From NCBI GenBank assembly GCA_963575745.1, contig CAUYUJ010009746.1, forward strand, positions 327,501 to 391,301: a DNA stretch of 63,801 bases, given 5' to 3'. Shown here piece after piece: positions 34,086-44,982 of the stretch; the stretch's first letter is position 1, and every line of letters begins with the position of its first letter. The notes beneath the pieces were generated by a model that saw only the letters and a program-made list of their open reading frames with translations, was not told the origin of the DNA and did not search any database. This DNA is from Prorocentrum cordatum (taxonomy: Eukaryota; Sar; Dinophyceae; Prorocentrales; Prorocentraceae). The translations under genes and the position numbers were made by a program.

Positions 34086-34289
34086 TGATCATTCGGCGAC
34101 TCGGGGCCCTCTTGGCCCATGTCGGGGCCCTCCTGGGCGAGGAGGCTGTCCCGGAATGAACTGGAATTCAGATTCCGCCCCGGGGATTAGATCATCCCCC
34201 CCTTTCCCCCTACCCCGGTAGAGCCACCCTGGCACCCACGCCCCAGCAGAGCTGAAGCTCAGGAATTGAGGCTCAGGGTTTTTGGAACT

Positions 34290-34560
34290 CACACGCCGGA
34301 TCGGCATATATAATCAGAGAGAACATGATACAATGACGGAGAGATATAACACATATAACAATATATGTATGTATGGATGGTACCTATGTGTATAGGCACA
34401 TAGATATACGCAGTTGCATTACGTATAGGTGTAGTTGGGATAGCCACATGTATACATTTATACATACACATATGTCTGTGAATATACATACATATTAGCA
34501 GATACGCTTGCACATAGAGAACGTTATATGCAGTGTGTACATAAATATGGGGCATCGGCC
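34290..34560. repeat. AT-rich TATA/CATA patch
   Basis: ATATATG, TACATACA and TATACA words, much lower in GC than the rest of the intron. Confidence 0.75.
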
Positions 34561-35342
34561 CGTCCGCAGATGCACCACGGACATTCCTGATTCTCTAGCG
34601 GCCCGAGAGACCTACAGAAGCTTCAAGACACCCTCGGACCCGAACGGTTCGACGCAGGGCGTGCCTCGAGATGTCTTGAGGCACGGGTTCTTAGCTATTG
34701 TACATACCCCCCCTGCGGCCGCCCGCTCTGTCCTTCCTCTTGCGTGCTGGCACATTCGCTACAATGGTGCCCCCGTTTAGTAACCTTCTTCCGCCAGCGC
34801 AGACGGCCCCTGCCTAGCCGCCGGCGCAAAACAATGTTGTACATCTCGAGGTAGAGATATGTGTCTATGTCCATGCGTAGGATTGTGCATGCGGTTTACG
34901 TGCACGGTTTGTTGACCGGCACTGACAGTATTAAAGTATGTGTGCAGTTGTGCGTGTATACATGCAACCAGGTATATGTCAGCGCGTACACAAGGCATGC
35001 TCATGTGCTTGCTGGAAGTTCCGCCAACGCAGCAACGCAGCTTTTCTGGTGGCGACTCGACGCGATCCTCCAGCAATCGTGCACAGTAACGTAACGTTCG
35101 TCCGTTTTTCTTTGTAGACGGAGTGCCTCAATGTGTGAGCAAGGCAATATCTGCATGGTCGAGAAGGCTGTCACATGTGGCAGCTGCCTTCGGCAGGCGC
35201 GGATGACTGTAGAATGTGTTGATTATGTACCCCGTCCTTGGAGAAGGTCCCACCATCTTTGAGGATGAGATGAGGATGAACAATATGAGACGGGGGGAAG
35301 GATATATATATATATACATATGTCTAGACAGACAGAGTAGAG
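34561..35342. other. 3' part of the intron before exon piece 7
   Basis: No recognised repeat or exon. A short TATATATATATA run (35310-35322) precedes the acceptor. Confidence 0.5.
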
Positions 35343-36716
35343 GAACCCGAGTTCTTCAAGGACCACGACTTGCAGAACCTCTGGCCTCTACTGGTGCAGC
35401 TGTGCTCCGCCAGGCACTTCGCCGACGACGACGTCCGGCACAGCGCCATGGAGGCGGCCATGTCTATCGTCACTGGCAACTTCGAGGACTTCTGCAAGCC
35501 AGAGGGCCAGCCGTTCCTGGAGAAGATCATTGCTCTGAACATCGAGTGGATGTTCGACGTGGAGCAGGACGTCGACGCCTGGACGGCGCAGGCTGACGCA
35601 CCCGAAGAGGACGACGAAATAGATGGCGACACCGTCCAGCTGGGGGAAGAAAACCTCGACCGCCTGGCCGAGAAGGCCTCCGACGTGGAGCAGTGCGAGG
35701 ACGTCTTCCTGCCAGTGCTCTTCAAAGCGATCCGCGTCCTCATGGGCGCCCCAGACGTCACGTGGCAGCACTCTCGCGCGGCCGTCATGGCGGTGTCGCA
35801 GGTGGTGGAGCACATCGAAGACGAGTCCTGGGTCGACCAGTGCGTCCACTTCATCGCAGAGCGGTTGGCGCACGTCCACCCGCGGGTGCGCTTCGCCGCC
35901 TTCCAGGCCGTTGGGCAGGTGGCGTATGACCAGGAGCCCTACGTGCAGGACAGCCACCACGAGTTGCTGCTCGCTGCCATCGTGACTGGCCTCAACGACG
36001 TCAACGTCCGGGTGGCCACGAACGCTGCCAATGCGTTCGTCAGTTTCGGAGAGGAGCTCGACCGGGACGCACTGGAGCCCCACATCGACGAGCTCATGGG
36101 CCGCCTGTTCGATCGCTTGAAGCAGGCTCAGACGCGGTCGATGCAGGAGCAGGCCCTGGCCGCCATAGCGATGGTGGGCGAGATTGCCGAGGATCTGTTT
36201 GAGCCCTACTACAAACATGTCATGCCTGAGCTGAAGGCGATCATCGCGAGGGCCTCCAGCGACGACGAGCGCACCATTCGGGGGAAGGCATTCGAGTGCG
36301 TCAGTCTGATAGGCGACGCGGTCGGCAAGGATGTCTTTCTGCCGGACGCGCAGGAGGTCATGCAGACGATGGCCACTGCCATGCAGAAGGGCTTCGCGGC
36401 AGACGACACCACGCGCGAGTATGTCCACGAAGCGGCCGGCCGCATCGCGACGACTCTGAAACGCGAGTTCAAGCCGTACGTCCCAGCCCTGCTGCCGAGC
36501 GTGTTCGCCGTCCTGGCGCAGCGCCCCAAGGAGGTCGACGTGGACAGCGATGACGACGACGAGAAGGCGGACATGAGCCTCCGCATGGTCGGCGAGAAAG
36601 TCCTGGGCCTCAAGACGGCCGTTCTGGACGAGATGCAGGAGTCCATGTCGCTGATCGGCACGCTGATCGAGGCGCTGGAGGACGACTACTGCGAGTTCCT
36701 GCCGATCACCTGCCAG
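35343..36716 (+). CDS. IPO5: importin-5 exon piece 7 (458 codons, main exon)
   Basis: The largest uninterrupted coding block and the anchor of the identification. It starts EPEFFKDHDLQNLWPLL and ends FLPITCQ. It carries the family's acidic loop (FDVEQDVDAW, IPO5 DLEEDEDW), the strongly conserved HPRVRFAAFQAVGQVA (IPO5 HPRVRYAACNAVGQMA), AEDLFEPYYKHVMPELK (IPO5 EEKFVPYYDLFMPSLK) and RGKAFECVSLIGDAVGKD (IPO5 RGKTIECISLIGLAVGKE). A second acidic run, VDSDDDDEKADM, stands where IPO5 has its MSDDDGWE loop. It covers roughly HEAT repeats 6-15. The acceptor is GTAGAG|GAAC (35342) and the donor is TGCCAG|GCCC (36716, GC start), phase 0. Reading past the donor meets a stop 9 bases later (TCGTAG), which supports the splice. 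Codon use is strongly GC3-rich. Confidence 0.97.
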
Positions 36717-37632
36717 GCCCGATCGTAGGTCGCATGCGCGCTGCTTTGGTTGGTGTTGCATCGGCGCGAGTTGTAATCACGCTAGACCGATCGTAGTAGC
36801 GCTACGCGCGCTAAGCACGTACATACTCTGCGTTCGGTAATAAATGGGGCGGGGGGGGGGCCCGATAGGGGTCAACCTCGCGTCGTCGGCGCACCGTGCA
36901 GCGTGTTGGAGTGCCCCCGGCCCGCGGTGATTGTCCGCATCGGGGGTCGGTTCGGTTGTCGAGGGGGGGTGGCGCCCCCTGGCTCTTACTATGGGGCACG
37001 GAGTGTTTCTTCCTAGTTAGCTCTTCGCCCTTTACCGCCCTCCGCGGCCCCCCTCTTTGTTCCCACCTCTGGCGCCAGATTTGCGACCTTGTAGCACGGC
37101 TTGCCGCTTCGACCGCGCTGAGCGTCTGATTAAGGTCTTACGTTGTTTGTGTAGAGATTCCTGGAGCCCTTGGGTTCCTTGGTCTTGTTTTTTTGGTTCT
37201 TTGGTCTTGATTATTTGTTGCCTTCCTCGGGGTCCTTGGTCTTGTTTTCCTGGTTCCTTGGTTCCATGGTTCCCTGGTCTTGGTTCATCGGTTCCTTGGT
37301 CGTGGTTCCTTGATTCCTTGGTCTTGGCTCCTGGATTCCTTGGTCGTGGTTCCTTGGTATCTTGGGGGTCTTGGTCACTGGCCTCATTGGTCTTGGTTCC
37401 TTGGCTCCTTGGGCTCAGTTTCTTGGTTCCTTGGTCTTGTTTCCCTCCTGCCTCGCCACAGCATGTACAGCAACGTCACCCCATGCCAAGCATCACCAGG
37501 CCATGCCAAGCCATGCCAAGCGATGCAGGATGCCAAGCAACGCCAAGCAGTGCCACGCAGCGCGCCCCTGCAGTAGTAAGCATTCTCCTACTTTGGGTCG
37601 CGACGGGTCGTGCTTCAAACTTCTTCTGCCAG
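36717..37632. repeat. intron 7: CCTTGGTCTTGG minisatellite and GCCAAGC repeats
   Basis: The intron is 916 bases. Its centre (37165-37450) is a degenerate minisatellite of TTCCTTGG and TCTTGG words, followed by GCCAAGC repeats (37480-37555). The flanks share CTGCCAGGCCC (11 bp) across donor and acceptor. Confidence 0.8.
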
Positions 37633-37827
37633 GCCCTGTCGCCGCTGCTGGACTTCCCCCTCTCGAGCGGGCTGAGGGAGGCTGCGTTCAAGACCTGGGA
37701 GAGCCTCACAGAGTGCACCAGGAGCGCGGTCGAGGCCTCGAAGTGCGACCGCGGGTCCCTCTGCGAGCTGGTGCGGAAGTTCCTGGAGGCCCTGCTGGTG
37801 CAGATGGCGAAGTGCCCGGAGTCCAAG
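37633..37827 (+). CDS. IPO5: importin-5 exon piece 8 (65 codons)
   Basis: Encodes ALSPLLDFPLSSGLREAAFK and continues as two helices to QMAKCPESK. This matches the IPO5 repeat with VPLLKFYFHDGVRVAAAES and LIKAIGTEPDS. The acceptor is CTGCCAG|GCCC (37632) and the donor is TCCAAG|GACC (37827, GA start), phase 0. Reading through would stop at 37853, so the splice is required. Confidence 0.9.
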
Positions 37828-37933
37828 GACCTGGGGGCCGGCTGGGAGCTGTGAGGTGGCCCAGCACTGGTTCCGGCCAGCAGAATGGGGGGAAGAAAGT
37901 GGCCCACTCGTCGCCACGGCGGAGCGCGGCTAG

Positions 37934-38083
37934 ATTAGGGGCCACATGCGAACCCTACTCCTACCCCCCACGATTTCTGAGGGGGAGGGTGGGGTCCGTT
38001 TCGTTCGGGAGCTCCCGAGCGAAGTGAACCCCACCTCAGAAATCGTGAGGGGTAGGGGTAGGGTTCGCATGTGGCCCCCTAAT
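37934..38083. repeat. fold-back element filling intron 8
   Basis: The left arm 37934-37981 (GGCCACATGCGAACCCTA, then CACGATTTCTGAGG) and the right arm 38035-38083 are inverted copies with a few mismatches and one indel. Inner arms (GGGTGGGGTCC / GAACCCCACC) extend it. It occupies 150 of the 377 bases of the intron 37828-38204. Confidence 0.93.
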
Positions 38084-38204
38084 CGATATCAGTTCCGATC
38101 CTGGGATGGGGTCCCTTGAATTTGGAGCCCATGTGCCCTCGCCCCCCCTCGCAGATGTTCTCTGGGCCTGTCCAGCTCAGACCCCCCGGCCGCCTCCAGC
38201 CAAG

Positions 38205-38672
38205 GACCTCGACGAGGAGCTCCTGGGCGCCCTGCAGGCGGAGGCGACCGGGATCGGTGGCGTGATTCGGAAGGCTGGGCCGGGCGTGCTGGCGAAGGCG
38301 GACGTCGACGCGCTGGTGAAGGCGCTCATGCAGCTGCTGCTGCGCGTGCACGGGGACGACGAGGCAGAGCCGGACACCTCCATGGGCATGCGGCACCGCA
38401 AGGGCAAGGGGGCGGCCGCGGCCGCGGACGACGACGAGGAGAACGAGGAGTCGGACGCCGAAGACGAGCCCGTGGCCACGCGCCAGTCCGTGCGTTACTG
38501 CCTCGTGGATGTGGCTGGCGCGCTCATGAAGACGTCCCCTGCGGAGTTCGCCGAGGTGGGCTTGAAGCCCTTCCTAGACCTCATCCAGAAGCTTCTTCAG
38601 CAGGGCGTTCCCGACGCCGAGCGCAGCCTCGCGCTCTACCTGGCGGAGGACGTGGTGGAGTATTTGGGCGAG
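38205..38672 (+). CDS. IPO5: importin-5 exon piece 9 (156 codons)
   Basis: Starts DLDEELLGALQAEATGIGG and ends VEYLGE. The middle has a charged loop (KGKGAAAAADDDEENEESDA), where IPO5 has its variable acidic insert with QVEEQLQDEDD. After it comes VRYCLVDVAGALMKTSP and FLDLIQKLL (IPO5 LTKVSDILHSIFSS and FEQLLPLIVNLI), then LYLAEDVVEYLGE (IPO5 LCIFDDVIEHCSP). The acceptor is GCCAAG|GACC (38204) and the donor is GGCGAG|GCCA (38672, GC start), phase 0. The direct repeat CCAAGGACCT spans the boundaries of the preceding intron. Confidence 0.92.
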
Positions 38673-38682
38673 GCCATCAGAG

Positions 38683-39110
38683 AACAACAGCAGCAAAAAC
38701 AACAGCCACAACGACAACAGCAACTATCATTCAAGATTGTTCGCTCTTATCTGCTCGCGTGCCGTTCACCACGTACATCCCCAACCCTCGATACCCGCCC
38801 TCTTCGTCTTCGATCGGGGACGAGAGGACGGATGGAAGGAAGGGACAAGGGGCAGGCGGGTTGTTGAAGCATGCGTCTTGCATGAGTCGCGAGGAAGTCT
38901 CGAGCCATAGCGCGATTCCCAAAGTAACCGGAGGAAATCCAAAGCGTGAGCGTTGTCGAGGGCGCGGCGTCTGAATCAATGGCGAGGAAGTCCCGAGCGA
39001 GAGCGCGATTTGGGAATCAATTGCGAGGAAGTATCAGGCTGAAGCCGTTGTTGTTGTTGTTGTTGTTGTTGTTGCTGCTGCTGTTGAATTTTCATATGTG
39101 AAGAATGATT
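38683..39110 (-). repeat. family C, inverted copy with CAA/GTT ends
   Basis: CAACAGCAGCAAAAACAAC (38686) leads into the reverse complement of the family C 3' block (CGATACCCGCCCTCTTCGTC, 38790-38810), then inverted AATCGCGCTCTCG blocks (38910-39015) and a GTTGTTGTT run (39046-39075). It begins about ten bases after the donor of exon piece 9. A further family-C-like patch with TTTCCACATGTTTCGTGGGG follows at 39187-39207. Confidence 0.8.
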
Positions 39111-39485
39111 ATCGTTGATCCCCCCTCACCGGTGCATATCGTATTTTCTGAATCAAAGTGTGCACGTCGACGCTCGCATCCTGTTTTTCCACATGTTTCG
39201 TGGGGTTATGTTTTTCTTCCCTGCCGCGGCGCACCCGCGTCTCCTCACACCTCCCCTCCTCCCTCTTCTTCCTCTCCTCACCCGCGCTCGACACATGCAC
39301 GGCAAATACAGGACACACGCGTCTACATAAAGCCGCACGCATGCACACATTCGCACACAACACACACCATACAACGCTAGTGCGCGCCTGGCGTGTTCAC
39401 TGCATCACACATCCACGACGTGTGCGCAACATAGTGGGCACCCACATGAGACACGTCCCGATATGGCCGCCATGCGCCACGGTCG
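39111..39485. other. intronic DNA between repeats
   Basis: ACACACA-rich words at 39290-39365. Otherwise unassigned. Confidence 0.5.
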
Positions 39486-39489
39486 TCCA

Positions 39490-40708
39490 GGCATAGCAGG
39501 CGTGGCACTTCCTCGGCACCAGAGAGGGTGCGCTGGGGGTGGGGGCCCTATCCGTTTCGGGCTCGCAATGCGTGGCAGGCGTGGCACTTCCTCGACACCA
39601 GAGGGGATGCGCTGGGGGTGGGGGCCCTATGCGTTTCGGGCTCGCAATGCGTGGCAGGCGTGGCACTTCCTCGACACCAGAGGGGGTGCGCTGGGGGTGG
39701 GGGCCCTATGCGTTTCGGGCTCGCAAAGCGTGGCAGGCGTGGCACGTCCTCGACACCAGAGGGGGTGCGCTGGGGGTGGGGGCCCTATGCGTTTCGGGCT
39801 CGCAAAGCGTGGCAGGCGTGGCACTTCCTCGACACCAGAGGGGTGCGCTGGGGGTGGGGGCCCTATGCGTTTCGGGCTCGCAAAGCGTGGCAGGCGTGGC
39901 ACTTCCTCGACACCAGAGGGGGTGCTGGGGGTGGGGGCCCTATGCGGATGCGTTTCGGGCTCGCAACGCGTGGCAGGCGTGGCACTTCCTCGACACCAGT
40001 GGGGGTGCGCTGGGGGTGGGGGGCCTATCGTTTCGGGCTCGCAAAGCGTGGCAGGCGTGGCACTTCCTCGACACCGGAGGGGGTGCGCTGGGGGTGGGGG
40101 CCCTATGCGTTTCGGGCTCGCAACGCGTAGCAGGCGTGGCACTTCCTCGACACCAGAGGGGGTGCGCTGGGGGTGGGGGCCCTATGCGTTTCGGGCTCGC
40201 AAAGCGTGGCAGGCGTGGCACTTCCTCGACACCAGAGGGGGTGCGCTGGGGGTGGGGGCCCTATGCGTTTCGGGCTCGCAAAGCGTGGCAGGCGTGGCAC
40301 TTCCTCGACACCAGAGGGGGTGCGCTGGGGGTGGGGGCCCTATGCGTTTCGGGCTCGCAAAGCGTGGCAGGCGTGGCACTTCCTCGACACCAGAGGGGGT
40401 GCGCTGGGGGTGGGGGCCCTATGCGTTTCGGGCTCGCAAAGCGTGGCAGGCGTGGCACTTCCTCTGCGCGCAGCGTGGCAGTGGCACTTCCTCGACACCA
40501 GAGGGGGTGGGGGCGCTGTTTCGGGCTCGCAACGCGTGGCAGGCGTGGCACTTCCTCGACACCAGAGGGGGTGCGCTGGGGGTGGGGGCCCTATGCGTTT
40601 CGGGCTCGCAAAGCGCGGCAGGCGTGGCACTTCCTCGACACCAGAGGGGGTGCGCTGGGGGTGGGGGCCCTATGCGTTTCGGGCTCGCAAAGCGTGGCAG
40701 GCGTGGCA
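39490..40708. repeat. 79-bp tandem array, about 15 copies
   Basis: Units are exactly 79 bases where clean (for example GGCAGGCGTGGCACTTCCTC at 39574 and 39653). Each holds TCGACACCAGAGGGGGTGCG, CTGGGGGTGGGGGCCCTATG and CGTTTCGGGCTCGCAAAGCG. As 79 is 1 mod 3 and the unit lacks stops, all frames stay open for 400 codons or more. These are not genes. Confidence 0.97.
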
Positions 40709-40728
40709 CTTCGACGACGACGACGACG

Positions 40729-40762
<34 letters not shown>

Positions 40763-40995
40763 TGACCACGAGTGCGGCGACGAGTACGACGAGCACTACG
40801 AGTACAGCGAGTACGACGACAACGAGTGCGACGACGAGTGCGACGAGCACGACGACGAATGCGAAGACGAGTACGATGGCGAGGTACGACGACGAGTACG
40901 ATGACGAATAAGACGATAGAACGGCAACGAGTACGACGACGAGTACGACGAGTACGACGACGAGTACGACAAGTACGACGACGATTCGCGACGAA
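40709..40995. repeat. CGA/GAC triplet array
   Basis: CGACGACGACGACG followed by GAGTACGACGACGAGTACG words, directly fused to the 79-bp array. Confidence 0.95.
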
Positions 40996-41089
40996 GGTTT
41001 AGAACGCAGGATTGCGCATAGATGATAATGACAAGCAAACGCATAATATAAAAAATCAGTAGGTGGGGTTTCTCGGTAGCGTAATTTGA

Positions 41090-42310
41090 GTAATTTGACA
41101 GGGAAAATATTCGTACTCAAATTGTGCCCCGGGCCCCCCGGATTACAACAACAACTGCTCCCGCTTGAGACTTCCTCCGGATTTACTCAGGACCCCAGCT
41201 CTCGCATGAGACTTCCTCACAATTTACTCAGGGTCGGTGTTCCCGCTTATGATATCCTCGCAATTTAGTCAGGACCCCCGCTCCCATCTGAGACTTCCAC
41301 AATATTTACTCAGGAAAGGCGCTCCCGCTTGAGACTTCCTCGCAATTGAGCAAAGATTTCCTTGCAATTTAATCAAAACCCCCGCTCCCGCCAGAGAACC
41401 CTTCACATGTTATTCAGGAATTGCGATATCGCTTGTGAGCTCTATGCAATTTATTCAGAAATCACGTTTTCGACGCTCAGGAAACACGTTGCGCCAAGAA
41501 CGCCGTCACAATTTACTTGGGAATCGCGCTCTCGCCATACTCAGGCATCCCGCTTGAATGTCCCACCCGCCCGACCCGCCCGTCAAGGGATCGCCCGCCC
41601 GTCGTGGGCTCCCGCCCGAGACTTCCTTCAGGAACGGCGCTTTCGCTTAGGATTTCCTCGAACATTCACGCTCTTACCTTCCTGCTCCTCCTCCCTCTCC
41701 CTCCTCCCTCCTCCCTCCTCTCCTCCCTTCTCTCTCCCTCCTCTCCTCCCTCATCCTTAAGCCTCTCTGCCCTATCCCCTCTCCCTCCTCTCCCGCTTCC
41801 CTTTTCTGTCCCCTCTCCTGCCTCCTCCCTCCCTCTTTCTTTTTGTTTTGTTTGTTTTCTCTCTCTCTCTCTCTCTCTCTCCCCTCTCTCTCTTTCTCTA
41901 CCTCTCTTGTCTGTCTTTTTTTTTTTTGTTTTGTGTGTGTGTGTGTGTGTGCTTCTCTCTCTGTCTCCGCCTCTAATTAATCAGCGGCCCCCCTCTTCGC
42001 TCCTTCTCTCCTGGCGTTGTTCCCCTTCCTTCGTCCCTCCCCCTCCCTTCCTCCCACTCTCCCTCGTTCCCCCCCTCTTTTTGCAGGGCCCATACAACTC
42101 CCAATGGCGGGCACATGCACGCCCACGAAGGATTGTCCGCCCGTTCAGGTTTGCCCGCCTGTCTAAGCCCGCCGCCCCCCGCAAAGAGAAAGAATCTTCC
42201 CACAGGGGGTGCGATCGAAGACAATTACGCTACCGAGGAACCCCACATACTTGTTTTATGTCACGTGTGTTCACACATCATGTCACGTCTCGCTTCGCCA
42301 TCCTGACGAG
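41090..42310 (+). repeat. dispersed repeat family C, long copy with CT/GT runs
   Basis: Many GAGACTTCCTC + CAATTTACTCAGGA blocks at about 60-base spacing (41170-41520), GAATCGCGCTCTCGCC (41521), GCCCGCC DNA, then CTCCTCC / CTCTCTCTCT / GTGTGTGTGT runs (41690-41955) and the GCGATCGAAGACAATTACG 3' block (42210). Confidence 0.8.
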
Positions 42311-42354
42311 AGACTGACCAGACCAGCCAGATCAGCCAGACCAGCCAGACTGAC

Positions 42355-42915
42355 CAGTGGCGTCGAGGAAATGCCACGCCTGCCACGCCCTGGGAGCTTG
42401 CAGCGCACCCCTCCGGTGTCGAGAAAGTGCCACGCCTGCTAGGCCGTGCGACATTGGCGCGTATAGGGACCGCGGTGGGCCCCCACCCCCAGCGCACCCC
42501 CTGTGGCGTCGAGGAAACGCCACGCCTGCCAGGCCCTGCGGCATTGGCGCGTATAGAGACCTCGGTGGGCCCCCACCCCCAGCGCACCCCCTGTGGCGTC
42601 GAGGAAATGCCACGCCTGCCAGGCCCTGCGGCATTGGCGCGTATGGAGACCGCGGTGGGCCCCCACCCCCAGCGCACCCCCTGTGGCGTCGAGGAAACGC
42701 CACTCCTGCTAGGCCCTGCGACATTGGCGCGTATAGAGACCGCGGTGGGCCCCCACCCCCAGCGCACCCCCTTTTGGCGTCGAGGACGTGCCACGCCTGC
42801 TAGGCCCTGCGACATTGGCGCGTATAGAGACCGCGGTGGGCCCGCATCCCCAGCGCACCCCCTGTGGCGTCGAGAAAGTGCCACGCCAGCTAGGCCCTGC
42901 GACATTGGCGCGCGG
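42355..42915. repeat. 90-bp tandem array, about 6 copies
   Basis: GTGGCGTCGAGGAAACGCC recurs at 42503 and 42593 (period 90). The unit's reverse complement contains GGTGCGCTGGGGGTGGGGGC and GGCAGGCGTGGC, the core of the 79-bp array at 39490-40708. The rest of the unit (ATTGGCGCGTATAGAGACC) differs. Confidence 0.95.
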
Positions 42916-42944
42916 GCGCCCGTGCATCCATCGGCGGCCTCCTC

Positions 42945-43115
42945 GGCTGTGCTGTGCCGTGCTGCTGTGCGGTGAGCTGTGCTGTGCTGTGCCGTGCTGC
43001 GGTGAGCTGTGCTGTGCTTAGCTGAGCTGAGCTGAGCTGAGCTGAGCTGTGCTCAGCTGTGCCGTGCCCAGCTGAGCTGAGCTGAACTGTGCTGAGCAGT
43101 GCTGTGAGGAGGAGG
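42945..43115. repeat. GCTGTGCTGAGCT minisatellite
   Basis: GAGCTGAGCTGAGCTG and GCTGTGCTGTGC words. Confidence 0.92.
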
Positions 43116-43149
43116 ATGGGGAAGAGTGAAGTGAGTGTCGCGGGTGTGT

Positions 43150-43740
43150 CGCGGGTGCGGCGCGGCAGGGAAGAAAACCATAACCCCACGAAACATGTGG
43201 GGAAAAAGGGCGGGTATCGAGGGTGTGGGGAACTCGTTTTGAGTGACACACGGGCAAGTAAGAGCGAACAGTCTTATAATGTGTGTTGTTGTTGGTGTTG
43301 TTGGTGTTGTTGGTGCTATTGTTGTTTCTGCTGTTGTTGTTGTCGTTCGGGCCCCAACCACCCACTTTGGTGACCCTTCACTTTCCCTTGTAAGAAACCG
43401 GGTGCGAGCCCCGGGAAAAGCATTTTGAGTGACAAATGCACTGGTGATTGGGGGGCGGGATCAAGTATGATTCTTCTCTAGAAAGTAACAATTTAACAAC
43501 AGCAACATCGCCACCACCACCACCACCACCAACAACAACAGCAACATCATCAACCATAGCAACAGCAGCGACAGCAACAGCAACAGCCAGAATAGCAGCG
43601 CCAACATCAACAATATCAACCTCAACAACAACAGCAACACCACTTACAACAACAACAGCAGCAACAACAACATCAACAACAACAACGACAACAACAACAG
43701 CATCAACAACAGCAACAGCAGCAAACACAGCAACACCAAT
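43150..43740. repeat. family C 3' block, GTT run and CAA run
   Basis: AACATGTGGGGAAAAAGGGC with GGTATCGAGGGTGTGGGGAA (43190-43235), a GTTGTTGGTGTTG run (43283-43345), then CAACAACAGCAACA (43490-43735). The two triplet runs are complementary. Confidence 0.85.
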
Positions 43741-43751
43741 ACGGGAGCATG

Positions 43752-43885
43752 GACTTTAGGAGGTCCGCGCGGATTTCTCGGGTCGGCTCTGGGCCCCCTT
43801 CCAAAACCCTGGGCGGCGCCTCTGGCGCCGCCCCCCGTGCGCTCCGAGGACCGGCGCCGACCCGAGAACTTCGCGCCGATCGGAG
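43752..43885. repeat. fold-back family B, copy 2
   Basis: AGGTCCGCGCGGATTTCTCG (43761), TCTCGGGTCGGC / GCCGACCCGAGA arms and a GGCGCC-rich centre. Confidence 0.85.
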
Positions 43886-43974
43886 CTCCGAAGGCTGATG
43901 TTTGTGCAGTTTGTCTTTGTTTTTCCGCCACAGACCCTGATTCCAGGAGTCGGGCGACGCCAACCGAAGCCTCA

Positions 43975-44092
43975 TCCATCCTGGCCGGGTCCATCCTGGG
44001 CCCAGGATCGGTGTATACGCCTCGCTGGCCAGGCCAGCTGGGCTTCGGCACTGATCCTGGGCCCACAATGGACCCAGCCAGGATGGGTAAGG
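43975..44092. repeat. inverted repeat with about 45-bp arms
   Basis: CCATCCTGGCCGGGTCCAT, then GGGCCCAGGATCGGTG, mirrored by CACTGATCCTGGGCCC and ATGGACCCAGCCAGGATGG. Related GGCCCAGGATCGG words lie at 44640-44690 and 59440-59590. Confidence 0.85.
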
Positions 44093-44982
44093 TGGTCAGT
44101 TGATGTCGCCCAGCGGAGGTCTGCGGAGGTCCCAGGAGATTCCCAGAAGGCCCTGGGGAGCCTTCCCAGGTCCCAGCAGTCCCGAAAAGGGTTTAAAACA
44201 ATGAAGCAGTTGCCGAGCACGCCCAAACAGCTCTCTCCTCGATTCCCGAGGGGCGAGGACTGAACTTTCGCGGGCTTCTTCTCCACCCCTCATCACTACC
44301 TACCAGGGGCTGCTGACCCATGGTAGCGTTTTGCTGGGCGCGGTCGGCGCTTCGCACAGCTAATCGCCACCATACGGTAGAGGGAATCAATTTCTGAACA
44401 CTCTCCCTCCCTCCAAAACTCAAAGTTGGCTCGCGCTGGGAAGACTGGCGGTCGGGGTGCAATTCATCAGACCCACCGCCAACTGAGCATTGGGGGGAGG
44501 GGGAGGCGTTGACAGATGAATGTGGCATGATGTTCGCTATGTTTTGCCGAGGCATGTAGGTCAGCCGCCCCTGGCCAGTGGTCGTGAAAAGGTGTCGGGC
44601 GACGAGACCTACTCACATCCGCCGCCCCTGGCCAGGCCCATCCTGAGCCCAGGCTCGTCGTACGTGTGCCTCCCTGGCCCAGCCAGGGGTGCTTACAGCG
44701 GGGGGCCATGACAAGACACACCCTACGTTTCGTCAGGGTCACCTGGGTTTCTTTGGCTGGCGTTCGGCGCGGAAGGTCGCCGCAATCTCGAAGAAATTGC
44801 AAATGCCAGGGCACCCTGGGTTTCATGGGCGTCGGTCAGTTTCGGGGCGCGCGCCCGAACCTCCAAGAAGCTTCCGGGCATTCGGGGTGCCTTGGGTTTC
44901 TTCGCCCGGGCCCTGGACGGTCCTGGCCAAGGGCGGTGCATCTGTACAGAGACCTCGCCGCCCCAGAGTGGGCCCGCCCCAG
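44093..44982. other. intronic DNA with no recognised exon
   Basis: Short related words (CCTGGCCAG) only. Frames on both strands are unassigned. Confidence 0.45.

Noticed and set aside
39463-40911. Frames of 482 and 408 codons across the 79-bp array
   Set aside because: The unit is stop-free and its length is 1 mod 3, so all three frames read through. The proteins are repeats of one peptide set with no start context or domain.
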